Shown here: piece after piece, positions 47,471-58,944 of the stretch
Position numbering within the stretch: the stretch's first letter is position 1
Layout: each line of letters begins with the position of its first letter
Translations under genes and position numbers: made by a program
Source: Prostheceraeus crozeri
Lineage: Eukaryota > Platyhelminthes > Polycladida > Euryleptidae
NCBI GenBank assembly: GCA_907163375.1
Contig: CAJQUW010011299.1
Coordinates: forward strand, 186,001-250,000
Direction of reading: 5' to 3'
Length of the DNA stretch: 64,000 nucleotides
Notes under the pieces: model-generated
What the model saw: the letters and a program-made list of their open reading frames with translations, nothing else
What the model was told of the DNA's origin: nothing
The model's database searches: none

Positions 47471-47959
47471 AGTTCGCTGTGTTATTTTTAATCACGATTC
47501 ATAACGAAAATACATAACTGCATCACATGAAATTTGTACTGATGCTAGAAAATACACCGAATTGTGATTCTATGAAGTTAAATTATAGTTTATCACGTCA
47601 TGATAAATGATGTAGCACCATAAAGTGCACTGATGTCATTTACAACATTTCGTCCTTTTCTATTCACTGGCTTCTCTTGATAGACGGAAAGTGGTAAGCG
47701 CCATTCTCGTCGCTTACAACATTTCGTCCCAAAAAGTGAAGAAGAATATTGTCGCTTACAACAATAAACTTATCAATAATTACCTGTATTAAGTTTGGCA
47801 AATGATTTTCTTGTACTGAGTATAATCTTAATATTATTTATTGAAAAATGATTTTTGTTTAAAATGATAAATTTTCAAAAACACGCGTGTATTTTCACGT
47901 GCTCATATCTCGCCGTCAATTTGCGCTAACGTGATGGAGAAAGGAGCATTTTCCATCGG

Positions 47960-49221
47960 AAATGAAGTAGATGTGTGGTGGAGAAGAAAGTGGTGGCAAG
48001 GTGTTCGAATTGAAGCAATACACGAGAAAGCTGCTTCCGTGTCATTTCCATGCGGGATGAAGTAAAGAAGCACATCGATAGGTTTCCGCGCATCGAAGCG
48101 CACTATATCAGGAAGGACACTAACTACCAGTATCTGGCACCAGATCTGAACATGAGTAGCAGCTTGGACTGTAGCTTGAGTAGCAGCAAGTCCTGCAGCT
48201 TGGTATTGTATCGGCAAGTGTTCAATGAGCGGAAGTTAAAATTTCACCGAGCGAAAAAAGATTAATGCTCAACTTGTTTTTCATTAAGGAGGGAAGACTC
48301 GGAAGAATATCGAAGCCATATTTCGGAAAAAGAGTTAGTTCGAGAAGTTATGAAGGCGGCGGTGGCTGAAGCAAAAGAATCCTCGAGTACAGCGGCAATT
48401 GTCTTCGATCTTCAGCAAGTGATATTTGTTCCGATGTCAAAAGTTGACGACGTCTTCTATCGCTCACGGCTGTCGTGCTACAACTTTACCACACACGACA
48501 TGGATCAAAAGCACGACACCTGCTTCTTTTGGCATGAGGTGTGCGCCAAAAGAGGTTCGAACGAGATCGGAAAGACCGTGAAGGTGTTGCCAAAGCCATC
48601 CTATTTAGCGACAGTTGCACAGGACAAAACAAGAATTCAATCGTAATTTCTTCTTTTCTGAATTTCCTCGAGACTAGCCAGCATGTTTCGGGAATTCTGA
48701 TACACTACCTCGAGCCCGGCCATGGTCAAAATTCTGGAGACAGCATACATGCTACGTGTGAGAGGGAGATCAATGAAACAGCCCAGGTTGAAGGAGCAGT
48801 GCACATACCAAGCCATATAGTACCTTGCTTGGCACGGGCGTGGAAACGAAGGCCGTACGACGTGGTCCAGATTGACCAGAAGGATGTTCTCAATCGGAAG
48901 GACTATGCCTCAAAAATTGGTAAAAATGTCGGCATGGATGACGAGCTGGACTGGAGGAAGATGCGGTCTATGAAATTGACAAAGTGTGACGACGCTCTCC
49001 ATTACAAAAACTCGCATGCCACTGAGCAGTACATGACGGTCCCGCTCCCTCGAAAATCGAGAAATACACGATCGACAGACCTGCCGGCCAGAGCGTATGG
49101 CGGTCCCAATCCCATTTCAAAAAGGAAATATGAAGACCTCATGTTCTTGTGCAAGAATGTTATTACGAATGAGGAGAATCGCTCATTTTATGAGCAGCTG
49201 CCGCATTCTAACGCGCCCTGA
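47960..49221 (+). pseudogene. DDE-like transposase with QNKN motif, several frame changes
   Basis: Collinear pieces in changing frames: an N-terminal region with HIDRFPRIEAHYIRKDT (48060-48130) and FHRAKKD (near 48245), then 48350-48646, and a long clean frame 48541-49221. The clean frame has LFSDSCTGQNKN and HYLEPGHGQNSGDSIHA, the two most conserved blocks of a family common in arthropods and cnidarians. The conserved Asp and Glu/Asp/His residues are intact here. Frame changes near 48050, 48270 and 48590 disable the whole. The superfamily name is not certain from memory. It lies in the TTC36 intron, opposite to the gene. Confidence 0.75.
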
Positions 49222-50158
49222 TTCCTGATTAACTCTGACTTCTACATGCAATGCTGCACATACTCACCAAAGAGAGATGTTTTGATATTTTGTAGTAGAT
49301 TTTCTATATTGCACTATGTGCCTGCTTTATGACAGCTAAATGGCTTGATCGCTTCGTTGACTGACTCGATGAAGCTGAGGTTATTGACGATAAAAAAATC
49401 AGCATTTGCACAAACCATTTAGGGAGTACATCTGTCAAACAGTAACGCACGTGTCCCAAATTATGAGGAAAATCTTGAGTCAATAATGATAGGCCAAGTA
49501 TTTCTACAGTGACAAGTATTTCTATAATGACAAGTAATGTATTCTAAAACAGACTCAAATGTTTATCTACTCTTTAATTCGATTATGTCCTGGCCTAATA
49601 AAGTTCAATTTTTCCACTAAAAAAACAAAAAGCTAATTGAAAAAGCTGAGCACGCAGCGTCCGTACACACCCCTTTTATTGCTAGACCTTCCTATACAAT
49701 TTGATAAGTGAAAACTTCAGAAATAGTCTCGACCGAATGTATTAAAATAAATAAATAAAATGTGCGACGTTTCGCTTACGCTTCAACTACAGACGCAATG
49801 AGCATGTGGTCTACTGCACGCGGACATTAAGTGAAGGATTGTGCGAGTTAATCTCGCGAAGGTCTAGTCGACTTCTAATGGACATGTTGCTAATATTTCT
49901 GTGAAGGATCGTCCAAGATAGACATGATAAACTCGGCTCACAATTATGATCATTAACAAAGTGGCGATAAAACAAAGAATTGTCACATTTCATATGTTCT
50001 TGAATACGAGAACGCATCGTTCGCTTGGATTCACCAACGTACGTAGCTTGACCAGATTACAAATTTGAAATAAACAAAACACTTTATGATAATGATAGAT
50101 GTGTTATTTAAATACAAGTCTCGTACGTTGTAAGCGACAGCAGAGCTTCTTCAAGTTT
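49222..50158. other. 3' non-coding part of the QNKN element
   Basis: No supported gene. AAATAAATAAATAAAA occurs near 49744. Confidence 0.5.
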
Positions 50159-50211
50159 AAGGACGAAATGTTGTAAGTGAAAAACCGTGGCTCTTACAAC
50201 ATTTCGTCCTT
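50159..50211. repeat. Perfect 19 bp inverted repeat with 15 bp loop
   Basis: AAGGACGAAATGTTGTAAG (50159-50177) and CTTACAACATTTCGTCCTT (50193-50211) are exact complements. The left arm is also the right terminus of the QNKN element, so the right arm could be the end of a second, adjoining copy. Confidence 0.92.
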
Positions 50212-50362
50212 GTCCAATGCTACTCATGATTTGGCGCTTACAACATCTTACCTCCTTTGTTATTGAGAATTGAAGTCTGATTTTCAGGTATGTGTTAGAG
50301 CTTGATAAGCTATCTTCAAATACATTAAAATGTCAATTTCGAAAAATTGGCGCTTACAACAC

Positions 50363-51470
50363 TTCGTCCTTTCAACGGCGGATTGTCCTCGTTCTAGGAG
50401 ACTTAGCACAGAAGATGATAAAATTGAGCAAATTCGCGAAGTCTTCCAAGAGGACAACTCGACATCAATTCGCAAGGCCGCATCATTGACTGAGATTCCA
50501 AGGAGTACTCTCCATAAAGCTGTACACTGAACATTGCAAAAGAGACCATATCTATTCTCAACAACTGCACGAAGTTATTCATTCCAACGAAGGATTTTTG
50601 ACTAAAGCATGCTGATGAAGCGACTTTCAATCTGCGATGGAGTGTCATATGGGGAACAGAGAAGCCGACCAGTGTCACTGAGGTTCCCAACCAAACTCCT
50701 CGGGTAACAGAGTGGTGCGCAATGTTTCACAATGAGATTATTGGCCCATATTTTTGATGAAAGTGTGACTGCCAAGAGCTGCAAGAGCATGCTCGAATCT
50801 TTCTTCATCCCTGAATTGAAGAAGCGAAGGAAATTCAAGTCAACGATGTTCCAACAAGACGGAGCTCCTCCACACTGGGGTTTTGAAGTGCGAAGATTCC
50901 TAAATCACAACATTCCTGGATGATGGTTTGGAAGAGATGGTCCGATTCTATGGACCGCAAGAAGTCCAGATTTATCAGCTTAGGATTTTTATGGGGATAT
51001 CTTAAGGATCGTGTATACAGGATACGACCACGATCTCTCAGCCAACTTCGTCATTTCATAAAAGACGAGATTTCGGCTACATCACCTGAAACTTCTGAGG
51101 CTACACTTCTGGTATTTCAAAAGTGTCGTGAACTTCACCTTCGTGAAAATGGAGGTCACTTTGAGCACTGCTGGTGAAGTTTGAACGTCTTCATTATTTC
51201 AAAAGGAAATTATTATTTGTCTTGATATCTTAAGAAACGACTTTAGCTTATGGCCTTATTGAAGCAATGTTTATGCATAAAAACAATAAGTGCATTGAGC
51301 AAAATTCCTCTTCTGAGGCTCACAAAAATATTTCTCAGAGAATATGGAAGATGGCCAAACATATCTGACATTAAATATTGCTGTAAACAAAACTTGTGGG
51401 TCTCATCAGTTCGTGCGATAAATATAATTCAATGATGCATCTTTGTTGCAAAATGACACCCTGTATAAAA
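50363..51470 (+). pseudogene. Tc1/IS630-type transposase relic, 5'-truncated
   Basis: Helix-turn-helix sequence appears near 50400-50520 (STSIRKAASLTEIPRSTLHK). After frame changes, VTEWCAMFHNEIIGPYFFDE and MFQQDGAPPHWGFEV (second catalytic Asp block) follow, then ILWTARSPDL and YLKDRVYR near 50950-51020. This fits the transposase family abundant in arthropod genomes. The right end AATGACACCCTGTA near 51453 is its terminal repeat. The left end is missing and the coding sequence starts inside the TTACAACACTTCGTCC repeat. Multiple stops. Confidence 0.8.
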
Positions 51471-52198
51471 GCATTTTGATAAGAATCCAATGATAAGAAC
51501 CTGCAACTGTTTTATGCGCAGGATTAGACAGGTCGTCTCTTCTTCTACTTTACTAGAAAGGAAACATTCGAACATGTAAAGTTATACAATGGCACAATCT
51601 GCTGACATAATACCATAGCAATCGAACAATGAGCAGCCAGTTCAACATTAAACACGCCAAATTGTGTGATGTTTCAGTGACTGTCATCAACCGATCACAG
51701 AGCATAGAGAAACAGACCAAGTCAAGCTCTACAAACACGCTTGTGAGCGCTTCTTCGTGCGCCTGCTAACTTTTCAATTAATGATCCGAAGGACCAGAAA
51801 ACTTCTGTGTAATGATCTGAATTCTTCAAATCTGAAGGAATTGTGGCGATCGGAGCATTTTGAAAGAATTCACAGCAATCCGCAAGCGACGCACGACTAT
51901 TTTTCCTATCTCTGCAAAGCATTAAGATTTCTTTTCGCCCACTTAGTAGGTTCCTGCATGTTGCATCGTTTTGAATCAGTTTGCACTTCTAGCAAAGTGA
52001 AACGATTAAACAATCTAATTCTGTGGTTGCCTGTTTCAGTGACTTGATTCTTCAGTTAGGATCTGGCATCATTGACTTAGATCGTTGCTTAAATGATCGA
52101 CTGAAATGACCATGAGCAAACGCAATTGCCTATTCTAGTCTCACTAACCTAAACAAAGCGAAAAGTCTATGCTTCATAAAACATCTATTTTGTCTCAC
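51471..52198. other. Intron sequence, no supported gene
   Basis: Remainder of the 7.5 kb TTC36 intron next to exon 1. I see nothing that I can name. Confidence 0.5.
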
Positions 52199-52355
52199 CG
52201 TCTGATTTCCATTTCCTCCTCATCCTCTTCCATCAGGTCGCCTTCAACAGGAAGCTTTTCATCATTGTCGCCCTCAGCACATTCGAATGGCGTTTCAGGG
52301 TTGAATATTCGATTGAGAACTGCTGCGTCTCTGGCAGAAAAGCGTCCTTCCATTT
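52199..52355 (-). CDS. TTC36: TTC36, first coding exon
   Basis: The start codon is at 52353-52351, two bases after an acceptor-like TTTTTTCTTAG, so a 5' non-coding exon probably lies further upstream. The exon reads MEGRFSARDAAVLNRIFNPE, matching the conserved N-terminal motif of TTC36 (L-x-x-IFNP-x-TPF), then an acidic stretch (MEEDEEEMEI). It ends at the donor AGACG|GTGAGA, phase 2, which fits exon 2. No upstream exon or promoter could be placed, and the region immediately upstream is occupied by a hAT-type element. Confidence 0.9.
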
Positions 52356-52686
52356 CTAAGAAAAAAGATTTAATTTGATTTAACAAGACATTCAATTTCT
52401 ATGATGAATATGTGACGCAACAAACAACAACGATTGTTATTTATAGTCTATGTCACACTGTGACTAAGCCAATGACACATTTTTCTGCATGCATCATGCA
52501 GCGCTTTTGATACCAGGCTTGGGGTCAAGTACAAGTGCTTGTACTTACGTACATTTTCATGGTACTTTGTACTTGTACTTGATTTATTTCCCTATACATG
52601 TACTTGTACTTGTTTAAGTACTTTTATAAATGTACTTGAAATTTCAAGTACTCAAATTCAAGTACTTTTTGACATTTTAAGAGTTT

Positions 52687-52932
52687 TTGAGCACCAATGC
52701 ACCAATGTATTTGCCTGAGAGAGCTGACTCCCTGTACACTTGGGATTCTCAAAGTTGCAAATATCCCACTCTGGCTAGTTTAGCATTAAAGTATTTCACC
52801 TCACCCGCCTCGTCTGCTCCTGTGGAAAGAATATTCAGCATCACTGGAAAAGATTTTTTACCAGATCGCTGTCGAATTAAAGACCAAAATTTCGAAAGAC
52901 TAGTGTTTATCAAATTAAATGACTTCTCCTAA
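52687..52932 (+). pseudogene. hAT transposase dimerisation-domain remnant
   Basis: The frame reads YPTLASLALKYFTSPASSAP, VERIFSITGK and FERLVFIKLN to a stop. This is the Dimer_Tnp_hAT block at the end of hAT transposases. The BED finger and catalytic core are missing, so the element is an internal-deletion derivative that kept the 3' end of the gene. Confidence 0.8.
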
Positions 52933-53004
52933 AATGTTTTAAGCTTCATACTTGTATCACGTTGTCAACAACAATAGTCTCATTTGCTCCATGAAATAGG
53001 AATA

Positions 53005-53164
53005 CAGTAGAACCTCCATATTACGGACACCGTCGGGACTGCGCCTTAGTGTCCGCATTATGGAGTTACCGCTGATGATACGAACATTATTCGGGACTGA
53101 GCTTAACTGTCCGTAATACGGAGGTGTCCGTTGTATAGAATGTCCGCAATAGGAGGTTCCACTG
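53005..53164. mobile_element. Pogo/Tigger-type MITE, 160 bp, nested
   Basis: The ends CAGTAGAACCTCC and GGAGGTTCCACTG are inverted with one mismatch, with TA on both sides, as in pogo/Tigger-type elements. GTCCG/CGGAC words make most of it self-complementary. It lies inside the 986 bp hAT-type element. Confidence 0.85.
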
Positions 53165-53507
53165 TACATGTATCTTCATTCTTCAATCAAGTGTTGTTTT
53201 CGGTTGTCTGTCATGTACTACTAAATTATTGTCACTATAGTATACACATGCATTGCTCAATTTTTGTTCTGAACTTGATTAGCACGAACGCACAAACAGG
53301 AATAACAATACAATTTGAGAATGCTTTGCGATTTTACTCGGTAATAATTATTCAGTACTTGCACTTGTACTTCACTTTTCAGTACTTGTAATTGTACTTG
53401 AATAACAATTGGATCAAGTACAAGTACTTGTATTCATTATGTTTTCAATGTAATTGCAATTGTACTCAAGTATAATCGAAGTACTTGACCCCAAGCCTGT
53501 TTGATAC

Positions 53508-54774
53508 ATTTTTAGCTTGCATTTAACAGATGTCCTACAGAGATCTCACATGTGAGGGCTCATATTAGATCACTCCCACGTCCTCATCATCCCTCGCACG
53601 AAGCAATCCTTATTTCAAGCTCTCCTCGTGCCTGGAACAACTAGCCTACCGAGTTAAGATTGTCGCACTCCCTTCGTCATTAAGCATAGTGTCAAACCTT
53701 TTATCATGAAAGATCATTGCGAAATTGTTTCTATACTTTGTTTCTTTTCATCATCTATGCATGCATCTTTGTAGCTGGTCTTGAAGTTATTTGCTCACAT
53801 TAGGCCATTTAAATAAATTTGTCATTAGGTATAAAAAAACCCATTCCCACACAAGCTCTATGTATGACATCTATTTAATTCTATGACAGCACTGTTAACA
53901 CATGTCTTCCTCCAGGATTATACTCACTAACTTCCGCAATGCTGCATTGCCTTAAAAGGCTTGATAAATGAGAGAAAACATAAAAATGCGTCAATTTCGA
54001 TTACGATGAAAAGACAAGAATAGATACCAATCAAGCTGAATGCTTCTTATCAAGTTGACCTCACATAACGTCACATTGGACAAGGTAAGAGATTGTCCAA
54101 GTCCCCGAACCTTCTCCAGTGGATCATGAAGTATGAAAATTATCTCGCTTAAAGGTCATGCTTAATTTCTACAATCAAACTGAAAATGTCATAGGATTTC
54201 CACGCATCCAACAATATTCTAGTGAGAGATGTTAGCTGAAGTAGAAGCGATGACGTCGAAAACTGATCCGTAAAGATCAAAAGATTACATGAAGACAGCA
54301 ACAAGATACATCTAAGCATTCATCCGTATCTTCATCTTATGTTTATCTCCATTTGCTTTCACATACTTTTTCTCCTGCTCTGAATTTTGTTACATGGTCG
54401 ATTTACACAACAAAATTAAGAACTTTGACACACGCTGTGCTGTTAAAGGGTTTGAGATTAACTCACGTCTACCAGAGCTGAATGCAATGCGTCTGCTGTA
54501 GTCCAACTTATTCACTTTTATCCATCTGACCCCAATCGCGAAACGTTGATTGATTCATATTATCTGTTTTCTCAGTCGAAGACTTATTCCTCCGCCGATG
54601 AATTTGTAAAATTGTATTTATATAGCTTGCATTACATCAAACTGCTAAACCGGAAACGATGATTTCATGCTTGACCTCGTCTTCGACTCGCTGAATAGCT
54701 TCTTTGACATTCGTTGATTCTGAACATCTATCTCCTGAACATTATCATTAGGATAGATTATATACATAATTAGC
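53508..54774. other. Intergenic stretch, no supported gene
   Basis: Upstream of TTC36. A 5' non-coding exon or promoter could lie here or within the hAT-type element, but I cannot place one. Confidence 0.4.
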
Positions 54775-56368
54775 AACATTGAACATAATAATAATAATAA
54801 TAATAAAATATCCACTATGTGAGAAAATCTCTATTTGCTGGACAACGTCTCGGGAGTCACCTGCTCCCTTACTCAGGTCACAAGAAATGAAAAATGACAA
54901 AATCAGCGGCGAATACAATTTACAACTCGCGAAGCGGTTACCAAGTCCGGTTGATGAAAGCCTGAGTTACTGTTGAACACTTTTGATTGGTTAAACTTAA
55001 TAAATGAAGATTCAACCACACGTCTGGTTCTAAAATCACTACAATAAGACAAAACGTCATGCCCATTAAAATCAATAGAATGACCTGTTTGCATACAATG
55101 TTGAGCCAAAGCATTATTTTCATCAAAATATCTGACAGCTCTCTTGTGTTCATTGATACGAGTAATAAAAGATCGACCTGTTTCACCGACATAAAATTTA
55201 TCGCAGTCTTTACATGGTATACTATACACAACGCCAGGTTTCTTAATACTGTTGTTATGAACTAGGTTTGATTTGATACAGTTAGGGTAACGAAATACAA
55301 GTTTGGTACCGTAACATTTAGCCAAACGATGATTACTGGTACAATTAAGAGAAGGTAAAAAGGGTACAGCAAGAAAATTTACATTATTTACATGTACATT
55401 ATCCGACAAAGGTTCAGGTCGAAAATACGTAGACTTAGCTTTAGATAAAGCTTTGTTTAAGACATCTGGAGGATAACCAAGTTTCATAAACGAAGAAAAA
55501 ATTAAATCAATTTCATCATCAATAGAATCAGAACTACAAATACGAAGCGCACGCAAAAACTGGCCGCGAGCGACATTTATTTTAACAATTAATGGATGAA
55601 AAGAAAAGAAATGAAGATAGCTGTTAGAGGAAGTATCCTTTCTAAAAACAGAAAAACAAAGAGAACGGCCAACCTTCTTAATCAAAACATCTAGAAAGGG
55701 AATGGCGTTATGAGATTCATACTCATAAGAGAACTTCAGAGAAGGATATAAAGAGTTAATAAAAGACAAGAATGAATCCAAATCAAAATCATGCGAAACT
55801 AAAGATAGAACATCGTCAACATAACGAAACCAAAGAAGATGGCTGTTTGTTGCCAGCAAAAGTAGGAAGCACCTCGCTTTCTACATGTTCAAGGAAAAAA
55901 TTCACAAGCACAGGGGAAAGTGGGTTTCCCATGGCTAAGCCAAAAACATGCTGAAAATAATTGTTTTCAAAAGTCAAATAATTGTGACTATGACATAATC
56001 GAACAAGATCTAGCAGACAATCTACACTAACAGGAAAGTCATAAGAAACGGAAGAAAGACGACGAGACAAAAAATCTATAGTAGGTTGAACAGGCACATT
56101 AGTAAATAGAGAAATGGCATCGAAAGAAACGAATTTATCTCCGGGATTCAGAGAGATGTTGGAAATTCTGTTCAACAAATCAGATGAATTCTTAAGATGA
56201 CTAGTGGAAAAGCAACCAAGCAAAGGGCTAAGGTCTTAGAAAGCTTATAAGATGGCGAATTGCAACAAGAAATAATCGGACGAAATGGACAATTGACCTT
56301 GTGGACTTTCGGAAGTCCATAAGCGTAAGGTAAAGAGGGCAAAATCGATTTGATTAACATTGAACATA
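54775..56368 (-). mobile_element. Penelope-like element, 5'-truncated, with 13 bp target duplication
   Basis: AACATTGAACATA occurs at 54775-54787 and again at 56356-56368, directly flanking the insertion (54788-56355). In the element's own sense (minus strand) the 3' end is a TTA/ATT trinucleotide run (54788-54806). The 5' end cuts into the reverse transcriptase domain. Duplications of this size and 5' truncation are common for Penelope-like elements. Confidence 0.9.
54903..56360 (-). pseudogene. Penelope-like reverse transcriptase plus GIY-YIG endonuclease, frameshifted
   Basis: Three collinear frames: 56360-56172 ([24 protein letters not shown]), 56223-55816 (FVSFDAISLFTNVPV, GLAMGNPLSPVLVNFFLE) and 55859-54903, a long intact part with the catalytic FRYVDDVLSL, the IPFLDVLIKK region and a C-terminal GIY-YIG endonuclease (GVVYSIPC, KFYVGETGRSF, INEHKRAV). 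This is the standard order of canonical Penelope-like proteins. Frame changes near 56200 and 55850 disable it. The N-terminal part is missing by truncation. The endonuclease half is uninterrupted. Confidence 0.92.
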
Positions 56369-58000
56369 CCTAGGGTACAGCTACACTGCCAAGTAATTCA
56401 AGTTGACCTCAAAAATGTGACTTCATCCGAGGTCACCGGAATTAAAATATCCCCTTTAGAATACTGCTTAAATCCTTTACAGCTACTCACCGACGGAGAT
56501 TTGGTAGTCACTTCACGGATGCGCTCTCAATATGCAATGGTGAAGATTAACAATTCCACCAGGAACGTCTTATGCATCACACCCCTCCATTACGTCACAT
56601 GCTGTTTTATTCAGTCCGCTGTCTTCATCCGCTCTACGGTTGGTGCAGAGAAATGATGTATAACAGTCGTCGCTAGCTAAGGTCACATGATATCAATGCA
56701 ATGTCAGCGAGGCATACTAAGTCCTAGGCTTACATTGTCCTCATTCAAGGTGTATCCAGGATGCAGGACAGGTGACTTAATCAGAGACCATCATTCTGAA
56801 AATTTCATCTAGTCTCGGATACTTGCTTTTCCTTTTCCTGAGTTCAAAAATAAAATCTTGAATACCTGGTATCAAATCCATGAAATCGAATTCTACGGTA
56901 TTTCACTTTTGATTTCATCGTAGCCCTAAGCAAAACATGGCACTTATTCGCATTTAGTGCCAGATAAATCAAAAACTGAAAAGCAAAGTCATAGATTATG
57001 TAACCATTGAAGTGGCTTGACCATATTCAGTTCATTTCAGTCGATAGTTCATCTGAAAAGGAAAATCATAATATCAGAAAATGTATAAGAGAAATAGTCC
57101 CATATTCTTGTTCTATACTTCTCAATTGAGTTAGCGCTAATTCCGGTTAAAAATTTGATACGTGGCAAAAATTAATGTATTACTACAAAGTATGCAATTA
57201 TACAACAGAAATTAGGGCCCAACAATGTGTCATTATTATGTAGATTTTGCATGTAACAATGCGGAATTTTGAGTGCATAATAATGATATTGTCCTAAGCT
57301 GTATTTCTATGGGAAAATACCGTGAAACAATGCAGAAAAAAGCGTGATATGTTCATGTAAATAATATTCAATGAGAAAATATCGTGTTTTTTCAGCGCAT
57401 TGAAATGATAAGTTTTGGGGAAACTATCATGGAAAAGCTTAGGACAATACGGATAGTTTTATACGGGTATTTACAGGTTTCCAATTTTTTTACAACAAAT
57501 TCATCAACGTCATTCTTCTTCAAGATAAGGAAGGCAAGAAATTTCAATGAAAGTCAAGATACTTAAAAGTCATCGATTTGAGATCACAACTACATGGGGT
57601 GCTTTGACAAACGCACCCTGCTGGGGGGGGGGGAACGACATTTTCTGCTTATTTGCGAACCTAAAGGTCACACAATTTCGCGAATGGCCCACACGCAAAT
57701 TCGTGAATCATAAAGCATTTTCAACTGTTAATCTATCAATTTCAATTATTGAATATATCCTGTTTTTTTCCTGCTCATGGAATCTGTTCATGGAAACGAT
57801 CAATATTAGCTCATTCTTTGCATAAATTAAGTAACCATATAAATGTGTCAAGTATTTTGTGCATCCTGCATGAATATTGTGTATACGTTGACTGAAGTGA
57901 GCATCATAACCGATTATGAGCGGTAAAGACAACACATGGAGTGATGCTACCACGATCAGCAGTGTTTCTCAAGCCCCTTCCCGCAGGCGTGAACCGAGAC
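56369..58000. other. Intergenic stretch, no supported gene
   Basis: A run of 11 G at about 57623-57633 is the only compositional feature. No domain-bearing frame. Confidence 0.5.
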
Positions 58001-58009
58001 CAGGTTAAC

Positions 58010-58944
58010 CTCCTATGCGATATTCGAAAATCAGTTTGGATTTGGAACAGCGGCTTGTAGAAGCCCACGAGAGCAGGACGGATTGGAAACTTGTCGTAGG
58101 AAAAATCAACATAAAACAGGCTCCTGCAAGGTCATTTCTCCTAAGATCGAGCAGTGGTCCTTTCCTTTTATTCATATGGTCGATGCATTTCCTCTCCTAC
58201 TAGTAATTTTTCTGTACATGTACTTTAGCTACAACGTATTCACTTCGTGATTGCTCGTCCAGGGACTGTGATGCATTGCTTGATCGATATTCGAGCAGGA
58301 TTCATGTTTCAATCAGTTCGATTCATTCTTCGTGTCACACCTACTGAGAGCAGACAAAACGCGTCTGTTACAATAATTAAGTAAAATGAAATTTCTGGCG
58401 ATTTTTTCATCCACAAGATCACACCGGGGCACAATTGCGTCAATATTCTATAAACCTATCAAAATAATATTCTTTAATACAAAGATGTAACAATTATCAA
58501 GTATTCTTCAAATACAATATCTTGCATGGTATCATTTTTCACTAAAATGAAGTTGATCTCTGCAAACCGCTTATGTTGTATCAACACCTAATCATCTATA
58601 GCATGCTTATCATTCATTTCTTGTTTGTTGTATTTCTCGTAAAACGACATTTCCCAACGGAAGAGATAGAAATATGGAAGTGGCTTCTAAGAAACTTTAC
58701 AGCGAAGCGAGAGTGCTCAAAATGTTGTGATTATGGACAATGCACCAATCCACACCGACGCTTCATTTTGTGTGGCTCTCCGTTTCTCAACCCAACTGAA
58801 AACAGTTTCTCAACCATTAAGTTGCGGTTGAAGAAATTGTTGCGCGAGGAAGCAACAATACGAGTAGCAGCAGAAGTTCTAACTCATACATCTGTATCTG
58901 AACACCGTACTTTAGTTCTTCACAACATTCTTGAGATCCTGTAA
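58010..58944 (+). pseudogene. IS630/Tc1-type transposase relic, two ends of the gene
   Basis: 58015-58135 reads a helix-turn-helix start (LDLEQRLVEAHESRTDWKLV), and 58700-58944 reads the C-terminal part with FILCGSPFLNPTENSFSTIK and LRLKKLLRE, the block around the third catalytic residue (PFLNPTEN). The middle with the first two catalytic Asp residues is not recognisable in any frame. The two parts fit one decayed transposon gene. No terminal repeats were identified. Confidence 0.65.

Larger units (their letters stand above)
47637..50179 (+). mobile_element. DNA transposon with CATTTACAACATTTCGTC ends
   Basis: The inverted arms 47637-47657 and 50159-50179 match at 20 of 21 bases. Further copies of CGCTTACAACATTTCGTCC occur inside the left end (47711, partial at 47751) and beyond the right end (50191, 50231, 50347), in both orientations. 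The interior encodes the transposase-like relic below. I could not identify a target duplication, and the extra copies to the right make the exact right border uncertain. Confidence 0.65.
52506..53507. mobile_element. hAT-type element, 986 bp, with 8 bp target duplication
   Basis: The element proper is 52514-53499. The ends CAGGCTTGGGGTCAAGTAC and GTACTTGACCCCAAGCCTG are perfect inverted repeats of 19 bp, flanked by TTTGATAC on both sides. Dense subterminal AAGTACAAGTACTTG-type words occupy about 150 bp at each end. Only the C-terminal part of a transposase remains. It starts about 160 bp upstream of the TTC36 start codon. Confidence 0.95.
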
